Part shown: one piece after another, positions 6,809 through 13,812 of the stretch
How positions within the stretch are numbered: position 1 is the stretch's first letter
Layout: every line of letters begins with the position of its first letter
Assembly (NCBI GenBank): GCA_903868375.1
Contig: CAIPVD010000341.1
Span: 1-13,812, forward strand
DNA from: an uncultured delta proteobacterium
GTDB lineage: Bacteria; UBA10199; GCA-002796325; 1-14-0-20-49-13
DNA length: 13,812 nucleotides
Direction: 5' to 3'
Notes under the pieces: model-generated
Told to the model about the DNA's origin: nothing
Databases searched by the model: none
Seen by the model: the letters and a program-made list of their open reading frames with translations, nothing else
Program-made: the position numbers and the translations under genes

Positions 6809-7130
6809 TGGGTCATACAGGATTCGAACCTGTGACACCCTGATTAAGCAACTGTTCTCTCCGCGTTACCACGGAGTGTCGGACTATCTCATCATCCACC
6901 GATCAGTGGATGCCGGGCGCTAACGAGGGTTTATTGGTTACCATCCTCACCCTCTAGTCTCTGCACCTTCCAAGTTACTTTAATTGGTTTCGCTTGGCTT
7001 GGCTCAGGATTACCCATCCGCTTTTGGCAGGTTTGGGCTTCCCTGAATTCACCCGGTTTTTCCACATCGCTTTACAGCGAAGGGGACCCTAATATTGAGT
7101 CAGGTGCTCTACCAACTGAGCTAATGACCC
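6809..7130 (-). tRNA. tRNA-Lys(CUU), interrupted by a group I intron
   Basis: Exon 1 is 7130-7098 (33 nt) and exon 2 is 6848-6809 (40 nt). Joined, they give an exact 73-nt tRNA: acceptor GGGTCAT/ATGACCC fully paired, D-stem GCTC/GAGC, anticodon stem CCTGA/TCAGG, loop CT-CTT-AA, variable loop GTGTC, T-arm ACAGG-TTCGAAT-CCTGT and discriminator A. The sequence closely resembles bacterial tRNA-Lys (GGGTC acceptor start, AGCTCAGTTGGTAGAGCA). The intron lies between U33 and C34, so the anticodon is not continuous in the gene. CCA is not encoded. The gene is followed at once by a terminator and preceded with 10 bases of overlap by the HTH/LAGLIDADG-like gene, so the precursor may carry an mRNA that RNase P must cut. 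Confidence 0.95.
6849..7097 (-). ncRNA. Group I self-splicing intron in tRNA-Lys (249 nt)
   Basis: Minus-strand order. P1: exon GACU pairs with the guide sequence GGUC (7088-7085), with U33.G at the splice site. P2: UCGC/GCGA (7080-7067). P3 5': CCGGGU (7056-7051). P4 5': CAGG in GAAUUCAGGGAA (7045-7042). Q element UAAUCCUGAGCC carries P4 3' CCUG (7008-7005). R element GGUGCAGAGACUAGA carries P7 5' GACUA (6959-6955). An extra hairpin GAGGGU/ACCCUC spans 6954-6925. P3 3': GCCCGG (6918-6913). P8: CAUCCAC/GUGGAUG (6912-6893). S element GAUAGUCC carries P7 3' UAGUC (6886-6882). P9: CUCCGU/GCGGAG (6876-6859). The intron ends with the required terminal G (6849). P, Q, R and S elements match the group I consensus well. 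The intron holds no ORF; self-splicing is expected but not shown. Confidence 0.95.
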
Positions 7131-7777
7131 GTGAACTGCAACTTAATCCCTTCTATCCAACCTAAAATTTTATGCAACAAATTCTTATCGAAAATATTAA
7201 TTTTTATCGTCCCGTTGTACAGCTTATTCTTCCTGTAGCCTGTGCCATTTTTTTTAACGTGACTTTTACCGAACTGTTCAAGCGGTATATCGGTCACGTT
7301 CGACCAGTACTTCTTCATGCTAAGGTCGTCTTGCCCGCCATGGATATGCAAATGGGCCTTGAACTTCTTTTCCGGCACTTTACATATTTCTCGGAACCAT
7401 TTCATTGCGACTATAATGATCGCGGGGTCCGAATTTGTGATCCCAGCGAAAAGCGTTTTATTCCCTTCCGCCCAATATAGAATAGGACCCATTATCTTCA
7501 GATCATCGATTTTTAAAGAACGAACTTCCTTTATGGCATCAGAAACTATTTTATCGATCTGCAATCTTCTGTTAGACTGAACCGCCTTTGCACCTTTAAG
7601 AGAAACATCGTAACGTTTTCCAAGTTCATGCCTTTGCTGCTGCGAGAGTTCAATATCACTGCACCATGAACTTACGGTGCTTTTGGAAACAGGCACCCTT
7701 TTTCTGATATCGCGATAGCTAAGTCCTTCGCTTCTTAGCTTTCTAGCCAGATCCCTTAGTTCCCATTTAGAATCCAT
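7121..7777 (-). CDS. HTH plus LAGLIDADG-like (homing-endonuclease-type) protein
   Basis: 218 residues; start ATG 7777 with GAGG 6 bases upstream. Residues about 10-40 form a helix-turn-helix (LRSEGLSYRDIRKRVPVS, then KSTVSSW) like those of resolvases and transposases. Residues 95-107 (IMGPILYWAEGNKT) and 203-210 (KILGWIEG) each resemble a degenerate LAGLIDADG helix with an acidic residue (E104, E209). The intervening ITNSDP, HLHIHGG and PLEQFGKSHVKK motifs are those of a bacterial family of HTH proteins with a LAGLIDADG-like fold, known mainly as hypothetical proteins. Its stop TAG is tRNA-Lys nucleotides 8-10, so its last two codons lie in the tRNA acceptor stem. Family recall is from memory; nuclease activity is unproven. 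It could be a DNA-binding regulator only. Confidence 0.8.
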   Translation of the reverse strand: MDSKWELRDLARKLRSEGLSYRDIRKRVPVSKSTVSSWCSDIELSQQQRHELGKRYDVSLKGAKAVQSNRRLQIDKIVSDAIKEVRSLKIDDLKIMGPILYWAEGNKTLFAGITNSDPAIIIVAMKWFREICKVPEKKFKAHLHIHGGQDDLSMKKYWSNVTDIPLEQFGKSHVKKNGTGYRKNKLYNGTIKINIFDKNLLHKILGWIEGIKLQFTGH

Positions 7778-7880
7778 AGGAGCCTCTAATTTTCAAAAGC
7801 GGCGCTACCGATATACTATTCTGGGTAAAAATCAAGTTTTTTATTGCGTTTTATTGGTCGCGCCCTTAAGTAAGGCACCA
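7778..7880. promoter_or_regulatory. Divergent intergenic region
   Basis: The space between the HTH/LAGLIDADG-like gene (minus) and the DedA gene (plus) must hold promoters for both unless they are read from further away. It is AT-rich in the middle. Minus-strand TTGATT and TATATC are present but only 14 bases apart, and plus-strand TATACT (7812-7817) has no convincing -35, so I assign no exact promoter. Confidence 0.3.
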
Positions 7881-8504
7881 ATGTTCGGAAAGATAATGGC
7901 GCTTTGCGCTACATTCATTATAACTGCAATCAGCACATTCGGATACGCAGGCATCGCCGCGATGATGGCGATCGAATCGGCATGCATCCCGCTACCAAGC
8001 GAGATCATTATGCCGTTTTCGGGATATTTGGTATCTAGGGGGCAATTCACTCTCTTTGGAACAGCGCTCGCAGGTGCAATCGGCTGTGTAATAGGTTCTG
8101 TTATTGCATATGCCGTCGGCAGATATGGCGGAAGAACTTTTATTTGGAAATATGGAAGATACATTCTTATCTCGCATCATGACCTTGAAATGGCAGATAG
8201 ATGGTTCACGAGTCATGGCCAATCCGTAGTCTTCTTTTCGCGACTGCTGCCGGTCATTCGAACCTTTATATCGCTGCCCGCCGGAATTTCCAAGATGCCG
8301 TTCGTGCCGTTTGTTATTTTCACGTTCGTAGGCTCGCTTCCCTGGTGCTATTTTCTTGCGTATGTAGGAGAGCGACTTGGCAGCAATTGGGAAACTTTAG
8401 GCGTTTATTTTCATCGGTTCGACACGGTGATCGGAGTAATAATTTTGGCGGGAGCCGCTTGGTGGATCTGGCGGCATATCGGTCACATGAAGACTAAAGC
8501 GTAG
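7881..8504 (+). CDS. DedA-family inner-membrane protein
   Basis: 207 residues from ATG 7881. Hallmarks of the DedA (SNARE-associated/VTT) family are clear: ESACIPLPSEIIMPFSG (the E-x(4)-P-x-P-S-E re-entrant loop), GSVIAYAVGRYGG, and FFSRLLPVIRTFISLPAGISKM with its conserved arginines, followed by hydrophobic helices and a short basic tail. Family members are lipid-scramblase or transporter-like proteins that help recycle undecaprenyl phosphate or flip phospholipids and support envelope integrity. The start is chosen for AAGG 5 bases upstream; TTG at 7854 would add nine residues, and ATG 7896 (with GGAAAG upstream) is also possible. The gene ends 13 bases before tRNA-Arg, so the two are probably cotranscribed. 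The substrate of this paralog cannot be told. Confidence 0.95.
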   Translation: MFGKIMALCATFIITAISTFGYAGIAAMMAIESACIPLPSEIIMPFSGYLVSRGQFTLFGTALAGAIGCVIGSVIAYAVGRYGGRTFIWKYGRYILISHHDLEMADRWFTSHGQSVVFFSRLLPVIRTFISLPAGISKMPFVPFVIFTFVGSLPWCYFLAYVGERLGSNWETLGVYFHRFDTVIGVIILAGAAWWIWRHIGHMKTKA

Positions 8505-8517
8505 TTGAATATTGAGC

Positions 8518-8590
8518 GCGCCCTTAGCTCAGAGGATAGAGTACTTGGCTTCGAACCAAGGTGTCGCAGGTTCGACTCCTGCAGGGCGCG
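8518..8590 (+). tRNA. tRNA-Arg(UCG)
   Basis: 73 nt, all arms pair: acceptor GCGCCCT/AGGGCGC, D-stem GCTC/GAGT (one G.U), anticodon stem CTTGG/CCAAG with loop CTTCGAA (anticodon TCG), variable loop GTGTC, T-arm GCAGG-TTCGACT-CCTGC and discriminator G. CCA is not encoded. It sits 13 bases after the DedA gene, and its 3' end is 19 bases from the stop of the convergent giant gene; no separate terminator is seen. Confidence 0.97.
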
Positions 8591-8609
8591 CTGAATGTTC
8601 GTCGGGTGG

Positions 8610-11600
8610 TTAAGGCTTTGCGTTGGGTTCAGCTATCGGAGCGTAATCGTTTAGGAACGGATTTCTTTCGGGCGGCCAGGTTGTCGAAACTTTCACCGAC
8701 CAGAACGGATCAAATTTGGCGCCGTTTTCGACGTTCGGCACTCTTGCCTCTGCAAGCGAATCGTCAAATTCTTTTACGGAATTATTGAAGCGCTCCGAAT
8801 CGTTTCCAAGCCCAAACTTCTTCGGATTGGACGTGTCGAAAGTGAACCACGGTTCCAGGTCTCCACCGCTTCCCGCGTTAGTAAAACCAAGTTCTTGTGC
8901 CGTTGTATTATACTTGTCGATCGTCCCCTTCGTTCTTTCGAATTCTTCCGCCGGCACCATTCCATATTTTCCTTCGCCATTCAAATAATCATTTGCATCT
9001 TTAACGGACTTGACCGTATTTACGCTGGCCTCGCTACCGTGCGGATACGCCATCTTCACATAATTACCATTGATCCACTTTAATTCCTTGCCGCTTCTAA
9101 CGGCCCTGCCAAGAAGCAACCTTCCGGCCACATTGGCGAGCCATGGAAGCGGAGCAACGCCGCCTGAATAACTGCGGAACTCTCTCATGTAGTCTCGAAT
9201 ACCGGCCGCGCCCTGATATCTAGTTACCGATATCGTTCCATCTGTTTCCTGGAAACCGACCGTAGCAAGCGCAACTTCGTAGCCCGATTTTCCCGTTGCA
9301 TAAAGAACGAACTGCAACCCGGAAAACCCTTCATATTTTCCGAACTCGAGTTGCACGAACATTCCGTTGCTTAAATTGAATTTCACCAGCGGCGCATGTG
9401 GAAGCGAAAGAAAATCGCCCGTATTCAATCTTACGCCGAACCATTCTTGTAACGTTCGCAGGCGATAAAGCGTTGCTTCGGCAGCAGTTGCCCTATCTAG
9501 CACGCCAAAGAATTCGTTCGATGCCGCTTTTATGTCGGTCCATGCGCCATCTAACACCATCGCCTTCACTTCATTATATGAGGCGGCAATACCCTGCGCA
9601 TCGAGGCTGGAACGGATGCCGCTATATGCCTCAAGAGCTCTTAATGCTTCTTCAGGATCGACACGGTTCAGCGGGTTTGCAATGCCCGTTTCTCCAAGAT
9701 TCTTGGGTGGAGGCAGCTCATCGATAAGCCTTGAGGCCTCTTTTTGCTGCGGTTCGGTGAGGCCAGACATAAGGCTTTCCGCCTTTGCGAGAGCATCCAG
9801 CGCATGGCCAGCTGTAGATCTTCGTATTGTCTTGTCGTCGGACTGATCGCGCCACCCGCTCAAAACGTTTTTCCAATCGGAAAAATAATCCACCGGCCTT
9901 TCCCATACGATGTAAACTTCATCAAATGGAAAAGGCTTCGGCAGATTGTTCCATTTTATCGGTTCATCAAGTTTCTTACTTGGGTATTTTGCTCTTGAGA
10001 TCTCTTTTTGGATATCGGCCCGGTTGCTGTGGATGGCATTGCTTGCTGGAATATAAACACCTGCATATCCCCCTGCATCGGCAAAAGCCGTGATCGATTT
10101 CATCAGCTTGGAGTACAGCTCTTTCGGGCTTACTCTGCCCATAAGTTCAGCCGATGGGTTTATGCCCGGCAACGTTATATATTTCTTTCCGCCTATCTCC
10201 ACTTCAAAGACATGAACGTAACCAACCACCTGCCCCCTTGTTACATCCTCTATCGCAAAGAGTTTGAAGTTCGGATTCTTCCACAGTTCAACATCTGTTG
10301 CGGTGCAAACGCCCGATGTCATGCCGTTCAGTCCAAACGCCGGCCCTTTCACTGCACGGAGCTCTATTTTAGCAGGCTCCGTTTCGTGATAATCATATTT
10401 TGCCTTTTCCGCATGAATTATTGCAGTAGGCGCTGCCAATATTTCCTTAACTACGTTCATCTTGCCAAGTACTGGTGCATTGCTACCGATCGTGCTTTCG
10501 ATCGTTTGCTTCAGTTCGATCGGAATGTCGTCTCTTGACAATAGTTTTTCCCTTATCTGCTTGGGGTCGTACCCTCGCAATATGCCAGCAACTATCACCT
10601 GTCGTTCACTTTCCGGCTTTTGCAAGCTCCACGCCTTCTTTAAGTTCTTTGCAACTCCGTCCACATTCTCCATCTGCCTGTAATTACCACGCCCTTCCAA
10701 TAATTGTGCAGGAACTTTTTCCAACGCATCAATGATCACTTTTTGGAGGATGTCTTTATCGCCGAATAGCTGTTCAAGCAGTATTAGTGCTGAATAGTCA
10801 CTATCTTGTATCCTATCTATCTTCTCTCTTAACGCATCGTTCTGGCCCGCGTACATATATAGAACCGTTCTTATTTTTTCGCGATCCGCTTCGCCTCTCT
10901 CGGAGTTCAAATATCCTGCCACCGCATCGACAACATCTTTTTCCTTTAGCTTATTTTCGTTCTCGCCGGCCCTAAATCTTCCAAACAGTTTTTTTATCGA
11001 GCCGTCGGCATCTGCCCTCCCTCCAGCTTTGAGCCGATATTCACCCTGCCCAAGTTCAAATGTTTCAACTTTCTTACGCCATGCTTTCGGTATATCCCCA
11101 CGCAGGTCTCCAGCGGCAAGCATATTTTTTAACAGGCCAAGAAGTTCACTCCGCTTTACAAAGCTGGCACCGCTCGTAGGTGAGGCTATCTGGATGGCGC
11201 CTAGAAGAAAATCTTCGCCACGCGTTTCCACAATGTTCTTTGCGGTTTCTGGACCAAAATCATCGGTCAGAATGGAGTCGCGATATCTGTTCAACTCATC
11301 AATCACTGTCTGGCCTTCTGCCTGATACGCACGGTAAATGCTCGGCACAAATCCATTTGTTTTTTCAACAAATGTCAGGATCTTATCACGTACACTTGTT
11401 ACATCTTTTGGGACTACACCCTCTTTTGTAGCTTCTAATAGGCCGTCTAGGACACTAAAACCAAGCCTTGGCCAGCGCTCAAATATTTCGGCATATAGCT
11501 CGAGATGATCGATAAAGTGTTCGCGCCCAATTTGCTTTAACCATGTTTTATGGTTATGCAGCTCTTCCAGGACTCTTTTGCTATTGTAATCTGTTAACTT

Positions 11601-13812
11601 ATTTAAGATCCTCAAAAAAACCTTGCTCGAACGATCAATATCCGTGCTGTTTTCGGCAACAAATTGCAAGAACCTGACCGCTTCGCCGTGTTGTTCTCCA
11701 ACGGCCGATATCACTTTCGTTAGATAATCATTCCTACGATTAGCATCCCATCCTGTATCTTTCATGCCAGCGATGGCCGATGGCAGAACCTCATAAGCAC
11801 CGCTAGCTTTTTCGCTCGCCCTTTCTGCCAAAAGTGTGAGAAGATCGTATTGTCCATCGGTATCTAATCCTGAATCTTTCATCCCGCTAATGGCCGCCGG
11901 CATGGCTTTATAAGCGTGGCCAGGATACATTATTCCAGCCAAAAGTAAAAGCAACGTGCTCTGCCGCTCGTAGCTCCATCCTGTATCCTTCATCCCAGAG
12001 ATCGCATCCCCTAGGTGCTCATACGCATCCCAAGTATATGCATTTGTACCGCCTGCCTTTGCCAAAGATAAAAGAAATTCATACTGCTCATTACTTTTCC
12101 ATCCGGATTCATGTAGCGCTTTAATCGCCAGGGGAAGGTTTCCATAAATGGTGCCCAACTGCAATCCACCATTTTCGGCGATCGTTAAGAGCAATTCACT
12201 CTGCTGCTCATAGCTATTCCATTCTGAATCCTTCAACCCTTCAATGGCCACAGGGAAACCTTTGTAAATAAAGAAAAGTTTTTGCCCGCCTTTTTCTATC
12301 AGCGAATTGAAGAACTTGTACTGTTCATCAACTTTCCATCCTGAATTCTTCAATCCGCTAATGATAGATGGGAAGTATTCAAACGCATAGCTGCCAGCTT
12401 CCATACTCTCTAGCGTAAATTTGAGAAGCCTGTATTGTTCGGCCACGCTCCATCCGGTATCTTTCAACGCACTAACAGCCGATTGAAAACTCTTAAATGC
12501 TAGGTCGGGGTATTTTCCAACATCCTCTGCAAGCAAAGTGAGAAGTTCCCTTTGCTGATCTTTATCGAATCCGCCATCTCTCATCGCCTTGAGGCCTATC
12601 TTGATCAGGTTAGCGCGCTCTGGAAATTTTGAAGTAAGATGATCCAGAACACTTTTCTCTTGCCCTATCTTCTCCGTAGCTCTTTCAAACACGTTTTTAG
12701 CGATCTTGACCATTCTTCCAGCAAGGTTGTCCTGTGTTTCCGTAGCTTTTGCTCTTGATTCGTCATCCGGCGCCTCCCGAACCTTTTTCGCTACGTCTTC
12801 AAGTTTTGAATCAACTTTTTCGATCGACTTAAGTTGTCTTGTAGCAACTTTGTTATCCAGAAATTTTAGCGGCACACCGGCAATTGCGCCGGCAAGCTGA
12901 ACTTCAATTACGGACTTTACGTTATTAAATATCGATTCGGCGCTAACGGCATCTTGAGCGATCTTCCAAAGATCGGGAGATTCACTGAACGCAACTCCCA
13001 AGCTATAATCAACGAGCGGCGTGCTCCATGTAAAATTTGCAGTGCCGACCGCCGTATGAAGAGCTTGATTTTCGATGAACTGCCCGAAAGTTACATTTTC
13101 TGCCACATAGGTGCCTTCTTCCAAATGCAACAGATGTTTTGCTCCGCCGATCAGTGGCCCTCCAAGTTCAATCGAAAGCGGAAGTAAAAATTTGAAGAGA
13201 TATGATTTGATATTTTCTTTTGTGGATTGGTGATGATTCCAAAAAGGTTGAACACCGGTCGCCGCATTTGCTACGCTTAATCCCGCAACAAAACCTGCCG
13301 AATTGGCGGCCGCTATTTTTAATGTTCCCGATATTGTGTCAGCCGCCGTTTCGCCTATGAGGGTACGCATTCCAAATCCTGCAATTCTCCCAGCGCCGCA
13401 ACCGATGATCAATCCGTAAAATCCGGCTACGGCATTTTCCACATCCTTCATCTGGCCTAATTCTTTGAATAGTTTTTTAAACTCGACAATGCGCGGATCG
13501 TAATCAAACCGTCTTATCGGCTTGATAAAATCGCCGTTGCTGTAGAACTTGATCAGGTCCGAAACGTATTCGCTAAGTTCTTTCAGTAAAGCGAAGCCCT
13601 CGTTCTTGTGTCCGCTGTCGTAGAGGTCTATTGCCTTTGCAACCTGTCCATTGATAAAGTCGCTCGCTATTGTTCTGTAATCGGTGGGAACAAGGTCTGT
13701 GTGTTTATAGATATGGGTCGCGCCGTAAGCTATGTCTAACGTAAGCGCCAACTGCAATGCTCCGTCTCTGGCGCGTGCAAAATCGTCGGCTGAAACTATC
13801 GATTCGGAAAAA
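8610..13812 (-). CDS. Giant multidomain repeat protein (5' end outside window)
   Basis: Reading frame open to the right edge: 1,715 codons from the first possible start (TTG 13757) plus 18 more with no stop or ATG, so the true start is outside. Numbering here is from 13757. Residues about 110-168 are rich in G/A with glycine-zipper spacing (GCGAGRIAGFG, AGFVAGLSVANAATG), possibly membrane-associated. A coiled coil covers about 306-370. Eight helical repeats of about 39 residues cover about 386-700. Further helical sequence runs to about 1120. A mixed domain at about 1130-1290 (SGVCTATDVELW, GQVVGYVHVFEVEIGG, LYSKLMKSITAFADAGGYAGVYIP) looks acetyltransferase-like. A C-terminal module (about 1440-1715) ends in proline-rich sequence. 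I do not recognise the whole protein. No toxin, protease or adhesin motif is visible. Confidence 0.9.
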   Translation of the reverse strand, partial: FSESIVSADDFARARDGALQLALTLDIAYGATHIYKHTDLVPTDYRTIASDFINGQVAKAIDLYDSGHKNEGFALLKELSEYVSDLIKFYSNGDFIKPIRRFDYDPRIVEFKKLFKELGQMKDVENAVAGFYGLIIGCGAGRIAGFGMRTLIGETAADTISGTLKIAAANSAGFVAGLSVANAATGVQPFWNHHQSTKENIKSYLFKFLLPLSIELGGPLIGGAKHLLHLEEGTYVAENVTFGQFIENQALHTAVGTANFTWSTPLVDYSLGVAFSESPDLWKIAQDAVSAESIFNNVKSVIEVQLAGAIAGVPLKFLDNKVATRQLKSIEKVDSKLEDVAKKVREAPDDESRAKATETQDNLAGRMVKIAKNVFERATEKIGQEKSVLDHLTSKFPERANLIKIGLKAMRDGGFDKDQQRELLTLLAEDVGKYPDLAFKSFQSAVSALKDTGWSVAEQYRLLKFTLESMEAGSYAFEYFPSIISGLKNSGWKVDEQYKFFNSLIEKGGQKLFFIYKGFPVAIEGLKDSEWNSYEQQSELLLTIAENGGLQLGTIYGNLPLAIKALHESGWKSNEQYEFLLSLAKAGGTNAYTWDAYEHLGDAISGMKDTGWSYERQSTLLLLLAGIMYPGHAYKAMPAAISGMKDSGLDTDGQYDLLTLLAERASEKASGAYEVLPSAIAGMKDTGWDANRRNDYLTKVISAVGEQHGEAVRFLQFVAENSTDIDRSSKVFLRILNKLTDYNSKRVLEELHNHKTWLKQIGREHFIDHLELYAEIFERWPRLGFSVLDGLLEATKEGVVPKDVTSVRDKILTFVEKTNGFVPSIYRAYQAEGQTVIDELNRYRDSILTDDFGPETAKNIVETRGEDFLLGAIQIASPTSGASFVKRSELLGLLKNMLAAGDLRGDIPKAWRKKVETFELGQGEYRLKAGGRADADGSIKKLFGRFRAGENENKLKEKDVVDAVAGYLNSERGEADREKIRTVLYMYAGQNDALREKIDRIQDSDYSALILLEQLFGDKDILQKVIIDALEKVPAQLLEGRGNYRQMENVDGVAKNLKKAWSLQKPESERQVIVAGILRGYDPKQIREKLLSRDDIPIELKQTIESTIGSNAPVLGKMNVVKEILAAPTAIIHAEKAKYDYHETEPAKIELRAVKGPAFGLNGMTSGVCTATDVELWKNPNFKLFAIEDVTRGQVVGYVHVFEVEIGGKKYITLPGINPSAELMGRVSPKELYSKLMKSITAFADAGGYAGVYIPASNAIHSNRADIQKEISRAKYPSKKLDEPIKWNNLPKPFPFDEVYIVWERPVDYFSDWKNVLSGWRDQSDDKTIRRSTAGHALDALAKAESLMSGLTEPQQKEASRLIDELPPPKNLGETGIANPLNRVDPEEALRALEAYSGIRSSLDAQGIAASYNEVKAMVLDGAWTDIKAASNEFFGVLDRATAAEATLYRLRTLQEWFGVRLNTGDFLSLPHAPLVKFNLSNGMFVQLEFGKYEGFSGLQFVLYATGKSGYEVALATVGFQETDGTISVTRYQGAAGIRDYMREFRSYSGGVAPLPWLANVAGRLLLGRAVRSGKELKWINGNYVKMAYPHGSEASVNTVKSVKDANDYLNGEGKYGMVPAEEFERTKGTIDKYNTTAQELGFTNAGSGGDLEPWFTFDTSNPKKFGLGNDSERFNNSVKEFDDSLAEARVPNVENGAKFDPFWSVKVSTTWPPERNPFLNDYAPIAEPNAKP
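9888..10370 (-). other. GNAT-like domain inside the giant protein (tentative)
   Basis: Residues about 1130-1290. KLFAIEDVTRGQVVGYVHVFEVEIGG followed by KKYITLPGINPS, then a helix LYSKLMKSITAFADAGGYAGVYIP and SNR, has the strand-strand-helix-strand order and the 'fA.e.Gy..v.i' pattern of GNAT acetyltransferases. The acetyl-CoA Q/RxxGxG/A loop is not seen; INPSAEL stands in its place. It could be a degenerate or unrelated alpha/beta domain. Confidence 0.3.
11658..12602 (-). repeat. Coding tandem repeats, eight units of about 39 residues
   Basis: In the giant protein, units start at residues about 390, 431, 469, 508, 548, 589, 626 and 665. The consensus is (L/M)KDSGW-x(4)-QY-x-LL-x(3)-LAE-x-GG-x(3-8)-Y-x(2)-LP-x-AI-x-G. 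Two amphipathic helices per unit predict an alpha-solenoid (a HEAT/ARM/Sel1-like architecture, not one of those families by motif). Unit lengths vary from 36 to 41 residues. Confidence 0.85.

Noticed and set aside
6711..6923. Plus-strand 70-codon reading frame across the tRNA and intron
   Set aside because: It lies antisense to the tRNA 3' exon, its terminator and the intron, with no ribosome site or recognisable protein.
6848..7098. Alternative splice point after C34, which gives the same tRNA
   Set aside because: The intron would then end in C and the 5' exon in C, breaking the U.G and terminal-G rules that the chosen sites satisfy.
6809..7130. Two tRNA fragments read as a broken pseudogene or as two separate partial tRNAs
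   Set aside because: The fragments join exactly into a perfect tRNA-Lys and the space between them has all the main group I core elements.
8610..9450. C-terminal end of the giant protein as a polymorphic-toxin domain with an immunity gene downstream
   Set aside because: No toxin motif is seen, and downstream of the stop lies tRNA-Arg and the DedA gene on the other strand, not a small immunity gene.
9398..11431. Several plus-strand frames of 80-176 codons inside the giant gene
   Set aside because: Low-complexity shadows with no starts supported by ribosome sites and no domain features; the minus frame is continuous and has repeats.
13741..13757. TTG at 13757 as the true start of the giant gene
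   Set aside because: The frame continues open to the window edge with protein-like sequence and there is no ribosome site before the TTG.

Overview
The window reads as chromosomal DNA from a bacterium of moderate GC, probably Gram-negative-like. It has Sec-type signal peptides, GGAGG-type ribosome binding sites, a DedA membrane protein, two-component signalling genes and tRNA genes that do not encode CCA. I cannot assign a phylum from sequence alone. The mix of secreted repeat proteins, a very large protein and orphan signalling genes would fit a deltaproteobacterial or Bdellovibrio-like environmental lineage, but that is a guess. There is no phage, insertion sequence or CRISPR array.

Layout. 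(1) 1-2197, minus: a sensor histidine kinase (PAS, HisKA, HATPase) whose stop overlaps by 4 bases the start of a protein with two receiver domains that leaves the window on the left; just upstream lies a single-domain response regulator with its own terminator. (2) 2599-6599, minus: two tandem paralogous secreted proteins of unknown family. Their ends are nearly identical and their middle differs, with about 3 versus about 15 copies of a short PDG(T/S)-centred repeat. The pair ends in a strong hairpin. (3) 6758-7777, minus: a compact unit made of an HTH plus LAGLIDADG-like protein, a tRNA-Lys(CUU) gene split by a 249-nt group I intron, and a hairpin-plus-U-tract terminator. The protein's stop codon is tRNA nucleotides 8-10. 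(4) 7881-8590, plus: a DedA-family membrane protein followed 13 bases later by tRNA-Arg(UCG). (5) 8610-13812, minus: a giant gene (more than 1,730 codons, 5' end outside the window) encoding a protein with about eight helical repeats of about 39 residues and a possible acetyltransferase-like domain.

How the parts may work together. The kinase and double-receiver protein form a translationally coupled signalling pair. The secreted paralogs look like a surface or extracellular protein family evolving by duplication, repeat change and possibly gene conversion. The most notable find is the tRNA-Lys unit. The splice sites follow group I rules (U at the 5' exon end in a U.G pair, G at the intron end), the spliced product is a perfect 73-nt tRNA-Lys, P1, P2, P3, P4, P7, P8 and P9 can all be drawn, and an endonuclease-like gene runs directly into the tRNA from upstream. 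This suggests a mobile or once-mobile intron module with its protein outside the intron instead of inside it.
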